Positions 41,584 to 48,987 of a DNA stretch of 61,957 nt are shown piece by piece. This stretch comes from Vagococcus carniphilus. GTDB taxonomy: Bacteria > Bacillota > Bacilli > Lactobacillales > Vagococcaceae. The stretch is from contig NZ_CP060721.1 in assembly GCF_014397115.1 (NCBI RefSeq), forward strand, positions 1 to 61,957. Direction: 5' to 3'. How positions within the stretch are numbered: the stretch's first letter is position 1; each line of letters begins with the position of its first letter. A program made the position numbers and the translations under genes. The notes under the pieces were generated by a model that saw only the letters and a list, made by a program, of their open reading frames with translations, made no database searches and was not told the origin of the DNA.

Positions 41584-41835
41584 TTAAGCTATTACTTCTT
41601 TATAACCCTTACTATTATGTTCAGTAAGGTTATTTTTCTTTTTTGTAGCTGCGTGAATGGATTGCAAATGTTCAAAGCCTTCTCTTGAAATTAGCAATGT
41701 TTTTCCTTTCAAAATTACAGTACCTTCTAGTAACATATCTGAATTCATTTTAAATAAAATATAAATATACTTTTCATTTTTACCTAACATCAGACTAGCC
41801 TCTTTAGCCGTTAAAATATTATCCCAATTAACCAT
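41584..41835 (-). CDS. Small helix-turn-helix protein of a mobilization relic
   Basis: Start ATG 41835 (MVNWDNILTAKEASLMLGKN) behind GAGGGG; an earlier ATG at 41868 lacks a ribosome site. 83 residues; LTAKEASLMLGKNEKYIYILF is an excisionase/MerR-like helix-turn-helix, and LLISREGFEHL follows. Lys-rich end. It lies just downstream of the relaxase remnant and may have been its accessory protein. Confidence 0.65.
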   Translation of the reverse strand: MVNWDNILTAKEASLMLGKNEKYIYILFKMNSDMLLEGTVILKGKTLLISREGFEHLQSIHAATKKKNNLTEHNSKGYKEVIA

Positions 41836-41874
41836 AATATCCCCTCTTTTATTAGGGAACTTAGCCAATTTATT

Positions 41875-42565
41875 TTATAGTGAATGATGTTCTTTGCGTT
41901 CCCTATTTTTTTGTTGTTCTAAATGTTCTAAATCAATTACATTTTCACCTTTAACATTTAAACTACCATATAATAAATTTCGGTCATTTTTCAATGTAGA
42001 AAGTTTTCTTTGTAATTCTGCTTCATCACTGATATTATACTTACTTTTTAGAAACTTGATATTCCTCTTAACTATATCATATCTTCTAAAAACATGGTTG
42101 TTATCATGTTTTATTTTATTTCTTTCTTCTTCAGTTTCAGCAGCCTTATAACTGTACATTATTGAATAGCTGTCCTTATACTCCTTAAATGAGCCAGCCA
42201 TCTTTTCTAATGTGTATATTTCATCGTCAATTTTAAGTAATTGTTTATTAAAGTTATCAATAAAGCTTTCAGCATTACTTTTGATTTCATCTAGCTCTTT
42301 TAAAGTCATTTTATTTTTATACAAATGAGCATTTATTTCATTCAAGTAATTAATATTCTGTACAGTTGCCCACCGTTCTAAACCCTTATTATTTTTAAAC
42401 TTCTCTTGGCTTTTATCAATCCACTTTTTATTAACTATATCCACTTGTAACGGCTGGTAATCTTTATGCTCTATCCTATATTTTATAGAACTCTCCAAAT
42501 AGTTCATACCTAGCGTTTTAGTACGCATAAACTTTTTACTTTTATTATTCTCGAAAGCTAAATAT
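41875..42565 (-). pseudogene. C-terminal remnant of a second relaxase, cut by IS1216
   Basis: Open from the IS1216 copy B left end (42565) to the stop at 41875. It reads YLAFENNKSKKFMRTKTLG, then long coiled-coil helices (about 220 residues) typical for the C-terminal halves of MOBP/MobA-type relaxases. An internal ATG at 42528 gives an apparent ORF, but the frame is open through it to the IS. The catalytic front is lost. It is distinct from the intact relaxase at 58.3 kb. Confidence 0.65.
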
Positions 42566-43374
42566 GGTTCTGTTGCAAAGTTTTAAATCTACTATCAAAT
42601 AAGGTAGAATAATAGAAAAAGATAGCAGGAGGAATGACGATGAATCATTTTAAAGGAAAGCAATTTCAGCAGGATGTGATTATTGTAGCCGTGGGCTACT
42701 ATCTTCGTTATAACCTTAGCTATCGTGAAGTTCAAGAAATCTTATATGATCGTGGCATTAACGTTTCTCATACGACGATTTATCGTTGGGTGCAAGAATA
42801 TGGCAAACTACTCTATCAAATTTGGAAAAAGAAAAATAAAAAATCCTTTTATTCATGGAAAATGGATGAAACGTACATCAAAATTAAAGGAAAATGGCAT
42901 TATTTGTATCGAGCCATCGATGCAGATGGTTTAACCTTGGATATTTGGTTACGTAAAAAACGGGACACACAAGCAGCCTATGCTTTTCTTAAGCGGTTAG
43001 TGAAGCAGTTTGATGAACCGAAGGTTGTAGTCACAGATAAAGCCCCCTCTATTACAAGTGCCTTTAAGAAACTAAAAGAATACGGCTTTTATCAAGGGAC
43101 AGAACATCGTACCATTAAATACCTGAATAATTTGATTGAACAAGACCATCGTCCAGTAAAGAGACGCAATAAATTCTATCGAAGTTTACGCACTGCCTCT
43201 ACCACGATTAAAGGCATGGAAGCCATTCGAGGATTATATAAGAAAACCCGAAAAGAAGGCACTCTCTTCGGGTTTTCGGTCTGTACTGAAATCAAGGTAT
43301 TATTGGGAATCCCAGCTTAAATCATAGATACCGTAAGGGATTTTATTCTTTATTTAAAACTTTGCAACAGAACC
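42566..43374 (+). mobile_element. IS1216, complete copy B
   Basis: 809 bases, as copy A in sequence and orientation, with both terminal repeats. Its right end abuts, without any spacer, a partial IS1216 starting with GCCGTGGG. Copies A and B in direct orientation bracket the SMR and mobilization relic segment. Confidence 0.96.
42640..43320 (+). CDS. IS1216 transposase (copy B)
   Basis: 226 residues, identical to the copy A product, catalytic residues intact, same ribosome site. Confidence 0.95.
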   Translation: MNHFKGKQFQQDVIIVAVGYYLRYNLSYREVQEILYDRGINVSHTTIYRWVQEYGKLLYQIWKKKNKKSFYSWKMDETYIKIKGKWHYLYRAIDADGLTLDIWLRKKRDTQAAYAFLKRLVKQFDEPKVVVTDKAPSITSAFKKLKEYGFYQGTEHRTIKYLNNLIEQDHRPVKRRNKFYRSLRTASTTIKGMEAIRGLYKKTRKEGTLFGFSVCTEIKVLLGIPA

Positions 43375-44061
43375 GCCGTGGGCTACTATCTTCGTTATAA
43401 CCTTAGCTATCGTGAAGTTCAAGAAATCTTATATGATCGTGGCATTAACGTTTCTCATACGACGATTTATCGTTGGGTGCAAGAATATGGCAAACTACTC
43501 TATCAAATTTGGAAAAAGAAAAATAAAAAATCCTTTTATTCATGGAAAATGGATGAAACGTACATCAAAATTAAAGGAAAATGGCATTATTTGTATCGAG
43601 CCATCGATGCAGATGGTTTAACCTTGGATATTTGGTTACGTAAAAAACGGGACACACAAGCAGCCTATGCTTTTCTTAAGCGGTTAGTGAAGCAGTTTGA
43701 TGAACCGAAGGTTGTAGTCACAGATAAAGCCCCCTCTATTACAAGTGCCTTTAAGAAACTAAAAGAATACGGCTTTTATCAAGGGACAGAACATCGTACC
43801 ATTAAATACCTGAATAATTTGATTGAACAAGACCATCGTCCAGTAAAGAGACGCAATAAATTCTATCGAAGTTTACGCACTGCCTCTACCACGATTAAAG
43901 GCATGGAAGCCATTCGAGGATTATATAAGAAAACCCGAAAAGAAGGCACTCTCTTCGGGTTTTCGGTCTGTACTGAAATCAAGGTATTATTGGGAATCCC
44001 AGCTTAAATCATAGATACCGTAAGGGATTTTATTCTTTATTTAAAACTTTGCAACAGAACC
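43375..44061 (+). mobile_element. IS1216 partial copy C, right part
   Basis: Equals bases 123-809 of IS1216 (compare 38214-38900), ending in the right terminal repeat. The first 122 bases are missing at this place. Begins with the 8-base GCCGTGGG that is repeated, inverted, at 44062-44069. Confidence 0.95.
43378..44007 (+). pseudogene. Transposase fragment of partial IS1216 copy C
   Basis: The frame lacks the natural start and ribosome site and opens with a GTG in the middle of the N-terminal helix-turn-helix region (MGYYLRYNLSYREV). The catalytic DDE part is intact, but expression as an active protein is unlikely. Confidence 0.85.
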
Positions 44062-44191
44062 CCCACGGCTACAATAATCACATCCTGCTGAAATTGCTTT
44101 CCTTTAAAATGATTCATCGTCATTCCTCCTGCTATCTTTTTCTATTATTCTACCTTATTTGATAGTAGATTTAAAACTTTGCAACAGAACC
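44062..44191 (-). mobile_element. IS1216 left-end fragment, inverted
   Basis: The 130 bases are the complement of IS1216 bases 1-130 (38092-38221), ending in the terminal repeat at 44191. Together with 43375-44061 it accounts for one whole IS1216 with an 8-base duplication. Confidence 0.93.
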
Positions 44192-44262
44192 ACTTATTGT
44201 CTGTTGTTCAATAACAGAATATTCTACTAAAATTTTAATTTATATATATAAATTTATTAAAT

Positions 44263-44297
44263 AAAGCTCTCAGATGCTTATCTTGAGAGCTTTTTAA
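44263..44297. terminator. Terminator downstream of the UmuC operon
   Basis: AAAGCTCTCA (44263-44272) pairs with TGAGAGCTTT (44284-44293), with T and A runs. Confidence 0.75.
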
Positions 44298-44347
44298 ATT
44301 AGTATAACTACAGATACAGATTAAGACAAAAGGGCTCTTACATTACT

Positions 44348-44704
44348 TTACTTAAACCAGGGGATTTCGTCTAATTCAACAATATTTCTTATTTGTGAGA
44401 TTGGAACTGGTACATTATTAAGGTAAATAAACCTTTCATCATAACCACTTACAAAACCTGTATAATCTTCTAAAAAATTACCTTCAATATCTTTAATGTT
44501 CAATTGAATAGAGATTCGTTTATTCTTATATATCGCAAAATCTACAATTTCAAATATCAATTCCATTGACATTTGATCTCTTCCAGCAATTACTTTATTT
44601 CTTTCAATTGAGGCTGTATTAATATCTGCCGTGTGTTCAGATAGATAGAAACCATTGTACTTTACAATCCCACGATCCTCGTAATAATCATTTAATTCAA
44701 TCAT
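44348..44704 (-). CDS. YolD-like protein of the UmuC operon
   Basis: 118 residues; DRGIVKYNGFYLSEHTADI start region, RISIQLNIKDIEG and FIYLNNVPVPISQIRNIVEL match the YolD-like family often found with Gram-positive UmuC/UvrX polymerases. Cytoplasmic. Last gene of a three-gene SOS operon. Role in DNA damage response inferred from context. Confidence 0.7.
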   Translation of the reverse strand: MIELNDYYEDRGIVKYNGFYLSEHTADINTASIERNKVIAGRDQMSMELIFEIVDFAIYKNKRISIQLNIKDIEGNFLEDYTGFVSGYDERFIYLNNVPVPISQIRNIVELDEIPWFK

Positions 44705-44716
44705 TTCCTCACCTCT

Positions 44717-44917
44717 TTAAATTAATTCATTTTTTCTTTGCTGAAGGTAATCTCCTGATATATTGGCCCAAAAAGTAAACAGTTCTTCGCCAACCGCAAT
44801 GGCTGTATTATCACCGAATGCAGCAAATTCATATTCAAATTCGCTATAAGTAATTTCCTCCGCTTCAAACGCTGCAATCAAATCATAAAATTGTTTTTCT
44901 AACCTATCGAATATCAT
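44717..44917 (-). CDS. Small acidic protein of the UmuC operon
   Basis: 66 residues, acidic N-terminal half (LIAAFEAEEITYSEFEYEF). Its ATG overlaps the UmuC stop by 4 bases (ATGA), so it is coupled. Found here between a UmuC-like and a YolD-like gene; function unknown. Confidence 0.65.
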   Translation of the reverse strand: MIFDRLEKQFYDLIAAFEAEEITYSEFEYEFAAFGDNTAIAVGEELFTFWANISGDYLQQRKNELI

Positions 44918-46221
44918 TGATTAATCCCTTCATTACCGCCTGCATGACCACCGACAAGTGAAGCTCGTTTTAATGCCGTTGAACCTTCCATATAGCTACT
45001 CGCATGTACCAGGGAAGAAAAACCATACCGATTCCTGATTGTATCGACAACCTCGTCCAGCTCCTTGTTAGCAATTATTTCTGTTGGTTCATCAAATAAA
45101 TTTAACTGAAGGGACGTATCATCTGTTAATTTTGAGTAACTAACGGCTATATTTCTAACTGCCATTTTCGGGTTATAAAATTTATCAAATAATCGCATAC
45201 AGTGAGCCGTTAACTCCTTTGATTGATTAGTTGGTTGAATAGTCGTTTGTCGATTAAAACCACGTTCAGAATCAAATCTAGAGTATCCTATGGTTAGTCT
45301 AACACAAGATGTTTGTTTTCCGCTGGAACGTATCCTTGTAGCCACTTGTTCAGCAATTTCCCTTATAACTATTTTGATTTCTGTCACGTCTGTATAATCT
45401 TTCATTAACACTTGACTGTTTCCTATAGATTTTGATTTAGGGACGTATACGTCTGATAATTTCGTTCTGTCCACTCCCCAACTATGAGCGAATAATTGTT
45501 CACCCATAATTCCCATACTCGCCTTCAGACTAAAGTAATCATAACTAGCTAACTCTTTAATTGAATAGATCCCCTTATTATTTAATGTTTTTTCTGTCCT
45601 GGTATTTATTCCCCAAAAGTCAGTCATATTCTTAATTTGCCAAACAGTGTTTGGTACATCTTCATATCTCCAGGTAGCGATCATATCTTTGTTTTTCTTA
45701 GCTTCATTATCTAAAGCAAGTTTACTTAACAAGGGATTGTCCCCGATTCCGATTGTACAAAACAAGCCAGTTTCGTGATAGATTTCTCTTTGAAATTGGA
45801 CCGCAAACTCATAAGCATTCATATGAAATAGTCTTTTGGAAGCCGTTATTCGAATAAAGGTTTCATCTATGGAATAGATCAGGATATCTTCATCTGATAC
45901 GTACTGACGAAAGATATTATTAATGACAAGATTCTTTTGGATATAAAGGTTCATACGTGGAGGAACAATCAACAAGTCTTTATGGTAAGGCATATCATAT
46001 TTTCTCGTCACATTAGATATTCCTAGCACCTTTTTTGCCATTGGAGAAGTAGCTAAAGCTAAACCACCACCACTTTCTGCATTACTCATAACCACAAGCA
46101 TTGTTTTTAAGGGATTCAGACCTCTCTCTACGCATTCAACACTGGCATAAAAGCTTTTCATATCGACACAAAGTATATCGTCTCTAGGCTCTTTATCGTA
46201 GTTAAAGTAGTATTCAGACAT
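44914..46221 (-). CDS. umuC: Y-family DNA polymerase, UmuC/UvrX-like
   Basis: The preferred start is ATG 46221 (MSEYYFNYDKEPRDDIL) with GAAGGA upstream; the earlier ATG 46239 lies nearly at the transcription start. About 435 residues. Palm motifs ILCVDMKSFYASVECVERG and LIYSIDETFIRITA carry the catalytic acidic residues; thumb and little finger follow (DFWGINTRTEKTLNNKGI, VATRIRSSGK). It copies damaged DNA and is usual on enterococcal and streptococcal plasmids. An SOS box lies in the promoter. Confidence 0.93.
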   Translation of the reverse strand: MSEYYFNYDKEPRDDILCVDMKSFYASVECVERGLNPLKTMLVVMSNAESGGGLALATSPMAKKVLGISNVTRKYDMPYHKDLLIVPPRMNLYIQKNLVINNIFRQYVSDEDILIYSIDETFIRITASKRLFHMNAYEFAVQFQREIYHETGLFCTIGIGDNPLLSKLALDNEAKKNKDMIATWRYEDVPNTVWQIKNMTDFWGINTRTEKTLNNKGIYSIKELASYDYFSLKASMGIMGEQLFAHSWGVDRTKLSDVYVPKSKSIGNSQVLMKDYTDVTEIKIVIREIAEQVATRIRSSGKQTSCVRLTIGYSRFDSERGFNRQTTIQPTNQSKELTAHCMRLFDKFYNPKMAVRNIAVSYSKLTDDTSLQLNLFDEPTEIIANKELDEVVDTIRNRYGFSSLVHASSYMEGSTALKRASLVGGHAGGNEGINQ

Positions 46222-46244
46222 TATTTTCACATCCTTCACCCTTA

Positions 46245-46272
46245 ATTATACGAACTCTTGTTCTCTAGTCAA
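46245..46272 (-). promoter_or_regulatory. SOS promoter with LexA box
   Basis: Minus strand: TTGACT (46267-46272), 16-base spacer, TATAAT (46245-46250). The spacer contains CGAACTCTTGTTCT (46251-46264), which fits the Gram-positive LexA/DinR box CGAAC-N4-GTTCG except for the last base. Confidence 0.85.
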
Positions 46273-46375
46273 GCGAACAACTAAAAAAACAACCAACTAT
46301 TATGTTGATTGTTTAGTGCTATCTTTAAGATTGTTAACTACTTTATAATGTTAATATTCTATGATATAATACAAA

Positions 46376-46490
46376 GTGTAAGGGACGTACTAGTAATACG
46401 CCCCTAAGTAGAACCGTTTAAGACGGTGACAAGACATTAATTATTATTAAATAATCATCTGCCTGCCAAAGCTATGATGATTATTTTTTT
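46376..46490 (+). ncRNA. Antisense RNA of a second type I toxin-antitoxin locus
   Basis: Extended -10 TGATATAAT (TATAAT at 46365-46370) leads to an RNA with hairpins GGGACGT/ACGCCCC and ACCGT/ACGGT. It ends at AATAATCATC (46450-46459) paired with GATGATTATT (46476-46485) and a T run. The terminator overlaps the 3' end of the toxin gene on the other strand. Confidence 0.6.
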
Positions 46491-46588
46491 TGCTCTTTTT
46501 TAGCTTCTACAATAGCTTTTACAAGATTCACAATAGCAGTAATTAAACCGACAATTGGAATTGCAATCGCTAGAATAGATTCAAGCAA
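46481..46588 (-). CDS. Putative type I toxin, 35-residue membrane peptide
   Basis: TTG at 46588, eight bases after AAAGGAG. The peptide reads LESILAIAIPIVGLITAIVN in its front part and ends in a basic EAKKEQKK tail: one membrane helix plus charged end, as in Fst/TxpA/holin-like toxins. The antisense RNA converges on its 3' end. Family not identified with certainty. Confidence 0.6.
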   Translation of the reverse strand: MLESILAIAIPIVGLITAIVNLVKAIVEAKKEQKK

Positions 46589-46628
46589 AAGGCTGGCTCC
46601 TTTCGTTAGATTTTGGTTGAATGCACAT
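46581..46628 (-). CDS. 15-residue leader ORF overlapping the toxin start
   Basis: ATG 46628 after GAGGTGGTG; reads MCIQPKSNERSQPFA and stops at 46583-46581, two codons into the toxin gene in another frame. The toxin ribosome site is inside this ORF, suggesting coupled translation, as known for hok/mok-type systems. Confidence 0.4.
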   Translation of the reverse strand: MCIQPKSNERSQPFA

Positions 46629-46719
46629 AAGCACCACCTCACTCTCGATTAGATCCCGCCACCATCACAAACTTATCTACCTGCAACAATTAAGTTGCTA
46701 CCTAAATAGTATAACATAA

Positions 46720-46766
46720 AACAAGCTAGAAACCTATATTTTATAAGGTTCTAGCTTGTTTTTTTA
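46720..46766 (+). terminator. Hairpin terminator upstream of the toxin promoter
   Basis: AACAAGCTAGAA (46720-46731) pairs with TTCTAGCTTGTT (46749-46760), followed by seven T on the plus strand. The likely minus-strand toxin promoter (TATACT near 46705-46711) is next to it. Confidence 0.7.
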
Positions 46767-46869
46767 AAAGAAAAATAGTGGTAACCTAACTTGTTCTCAC
46801 TTCTATTGTTTGACGAAATTATTTTTTATATCAGTCATTTGCTTAAAAGTAAAATACATCAATTTAGCC

Positions 46870-46945
46870 AAAAAAGAAAGGGGCGTAAATTAATTGCTTA
46901 ACGTTTCACTACAATTATTTTACTACAGCTCTCCCTTTCTTTTTT
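46870..46945. repeat. Inverted repeat with 13-base arms and 50-base loop
   Basis: AAAAAAGAAAGGG (46870-46882) and CCCTTTCTTTTTT (46933-46945) are perfect complements. On the plus strand a T run belongs to the second arm, so it could be a terminator or fold an RNA leader of the gene at 47056. The interval 46767-47055 holds no ORF. Confidence 0.5.
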
Positions 46946-47055
46946 AACAAAATTGAAAAACTTTTAAAGCAGCAAATGACAAACAATATAAAAAATAATT
47001 TCATTCGCTAAAAAATAATTTCAAAACAACTTTAGAAGAAAGGAACGTGGCAAAA

Positions 47056-47289
47056 ATGAAACTAGTAAACGTTATAAAAAAATTATCCAAGTATGGTCAC
47101 AAAAATTTAGCTAAGTTAATCTTCAAAAAAATCATTAACGACATCACAGACTTTAACGAGGAAGAAATTCTTAATCTAATCTATGACACGTATGTAAAAA
47201 CTTCAGATGACAATCTAGCTTTCTTACATCAGGATATTAGAGAACATGGCATACTAATAACTTATAAAAAATACCAGGCATTTATTTAA
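47056..47289 (+). CDS. Unknown small protein, plus-strand accessory gene
   Basis: The preferred start is ATG 47056 (MKLVNVIKKLSKYGHKN), with AGAAAGGA upstream; a GTG three codons earlier is possible. 77 residues, helical: basic front, acidic middle (DFNEEEILNLIYD). No membrane helix. Family not recognised. Confidence 0.5.
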   Translation: MKLVNVIKKLSKYGHKNLAKLIFKKIINDITDFNEEEILNLIYDTYVKTSDDNLAFLHQDIREHGILITYKKYQAFI

Positions 47290-47359
47290 TACAGACTAAC
47301 TAACAAGACTGCAGTCTATCAGGATTGTTAGTTAGATAAATAGAAAGGAAGTTATCAAA

Positions 47360-47737
47360 ATGACAAACAAAAGCCAATCAATTTTATTCAAAGTAGTTAA
47401 TAAATTTAATGTAAATATAGTAGAAACAGAATATTTCAATATTGAGAAAAGCAATGAAGAGTCACTTAATCAACTTTATAAATTAATTGGAACTGACACA
47501 ATAGAATTAGTCCATATAATAGATAATCTTTTCGCAGTCATTGATGAAAATGGAAAAATGAAAAGTAACCAGCCCATAATGGAACTTACAATTCACGGTG
47601 TAGATTATGAATTTGTTGGTAATGTGGTCTTGCTGACTATTGAAAATGATGATTTTGCTGATATTAATTGCCAATTTCTAAATAAGCTTCAAAATACAAC
47701 TTGTGCAAATCATTTAATTACAAAATATACAAACTAA
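47360..47737 (+). CDS. Unknown small protein, plus-strand accessory gene
   Basis: 125 residues, acidic, behind AGAAAGGAAG. MTNKSQSILFKVVNKFNVNIVE, IDNLFAVIDENGKMKSNQPI and TIHGVDYEFVGNVVLLTIEND suggest a small alpha/beta protein. Its middle vaguely recalls DUF3846-type plasmid proteins (ELVHIIDNLFAVIDENGK), a family of accessory proteins of unknown role. Probably co-transcribed with the previous gene; a terminator follows directly. Confidence 0.55.
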   Translation: MTNKSQSILFKVVNKFNVNIVETEYFNIEKSNEESLNQLYKLIGTDTIELVHIIDNLFAVIDENGKMKSNQPIMELTIHGVDYEFVGNVVLLTIENDDFADINCQFLNKLQNTTCANHLITKYTN

Positions 47738-47765
47738 AAAAAGCACTTAAAAAGTGCTTTTTAGT
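47738..47765. terminator. Terminator between convergent genes
   Basis: AAAAAAGCACTT pairs with AAGTGCTTTTTA around a short AAA loop. It serves the plus-strand genes and possibly the end of the minus-strand transfer region. Confidence 0.75.
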
Positions 47766-47838
47766 TTGTAATACTCAGTTAATTATCCACCTAACAATTT
47801 TTAAATGCCTTAGAATCGCCCTCTAACAACGTGTAAAA

Positions 47839-48240
47839 TTAAAAACTAGCTACATTATCACTCAAAGTCAAAGAACTTTCCCACGTAGGTAATTCTTCAA
47901 TAATTTCTTGTCTGACTTGTTCAATAGCTTGCTCCTGGGCATACGTACTTTGTCTAATCCTTTCCATTGGATCAATAACCAATAATTGATCACTGTTAGA
48001 TTTAATCTGACTAAATAGTTCCATTTCTCTTTTGGTCCAATGGTCATTTTGGTCTAGCACCCATTGTTCTAATGTTTCTTCAAAACCAAATTTACAATAA
48101 ACTGAGGGCTGATAATTTCTAAGAGCTTCATAAGCCACGACTCCATATCTTCCCGCACCAATTTTCTCTACATTGATAAAGTCCATTTTTTCTGCATTTT
48201 CTTTATCTATTTGAATAGCAACTTCGCTTAATTTAAGCAT
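47839..48240 (-). CDS. Unknown protein at the end of the transfer region
   Basis: 133 residues, soluble, helical, acidic. MLKLSEVAIQIDKENAEKM, EKIGAGRYGVVAYEALRNY and an end rich in Glu/Gln. The stop of the upstream membrane protein overlaps its start by 8 bases. Not recognised. Confidence 0.55.
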   Translation of the reverse strand: MLKLSEVAIQIDKENAEKMDFINVEKIGAGRYGVVAYEALRNYQPSVYCKFGFEETLEQWVLDQNDHWTKREMELFSQIKSNSDQLLVIDPMERIRQSTYAQEQAIEQVRQEIIEELPTWESSLTLSDNVASF

Positions 48241-48625
48241 AATGATTATCCTCTTTTCTATTAAATTTATTTCTAATACTTCTTACTACATTTGAAATCA
48301 TGACAAACATTAAACCAAAGATAAAAATCATGATAAAGATTTTTAAAAAGAACGTGAGAATAGGAACGACTATTAATAACCAAATACCTAGATATTTAAA
48401 TAGATACATCAAAGCACCTACAAATACCAGAATACTTCCTATCATTAGTCCCCATGCCAATACGCTTAACGCTCCTCCAGTAGAAATAGTCGTCGATAAA
48501 TAGCTAAACCACATCTTAAACAACCAAAAAATAAATTGAACAATACTCCCTGCAATCAAATCAACTAACCCAATAACTTCACTAACAAACCGACTAATTC
48601 CTGATAGAATCATCATTTTAATCAC
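48233..48625 (-). CDS. Multispanning membrane protein of the transfer region
   Basis: 130 residues with about three to four hydrophobic stretches (LIAGSIVQFIFWLFKMW, ALSVLAWGLMIGSILVFVGALM, LLIVVPILTFFLKIFIMIF) and a basic C-terminus (SIRNKFNRKEDN). Overlaps both neighbouring genes by 8 bases, so it is part of one translation unit. Function unknown. Confidence 0.6.
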   Translation of the reverse strand: MIKMMILSGISRFVSEVIGLVDLIAGSIVQFIFWLFKMWFSYLSTTISTGGALSVLAWGLMIGSILVFVGALMYLFKYLGIWLLIVVPILTFFLKIFIMIFIFGLMFVMISNVVRSIRNKFNRKEDNHYA

Positions 48626-48920
48626 TATCCTCTCTTATTTTGGCTCTATATTCAATTAATTTCTTTGCGTCCTCAAAGCCTTGTATATACCCTTTTCGAT
48701 AAACTAATTGTCTACTTAGTTCGACTTTTCTTCTCTCTAAAACATAATTTTCTAATGAGTTAAGTGACACCTGGTAACCTAATTTATTTGATTCTTTGTG
48801 ACCTTTAATTTTTCCCTCTCGTATCCATCTTCTAACGGTTTGCTCTTGAGATACTAATCCTAGTCCTTTCAACAAAAAGTAAGCTTCATCAACGGAAATA
48901 TAGTCATCTTCTAATTTCAT
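48618..48920 (-). CDS. Helix-turn-helix (excisionase/MerR-like) protein
   Basis: 100 residues. ISVDEAYFLLKGLGLVSQ, QTVRRWIREGKIKG and LGYQVSLNSLENYVLERRK match the winged helix-turn-helix of excisionase-like and MerR-like small proteins. Basic tail. It lies behind the 2355-residue gene with a 67-base gap and could regulate the distal genes or bind DNA in transfer. Confidence 0.7.
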   Translation of the reverse strand: MKLEDDYISVDEAYFLLKGLGLVSQEQTVRRWIREGKIKGHKESNKLGYQVSLNSLENYVLERRKVELSRQLVYRKGYIQGFEDAKKLIEYRAKIREDSD

Positions 48921-48987
48921 AAAAATTCCCTCTCAACTATATGTTATCTATATGTAAAATAGTAACATCATTTTAAATAAAACGCAA

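Noticed and set aside
43378..44007. Third transposase ORF counted as a functional IS1216 gene
   Set aside because: It lacks the natural start, ribosome site and 5' codons because the left end of this copy is inverted behind it.
46376..46490. RNA at 46376 and RNA at 35337 as members of one family, since both begin GTGTAAGGnACG
   Set aside because: Similarity ends after about 12 bases and the folds differ; chance or a shared start-site preference cannot be excluded, so no common family is claimed.
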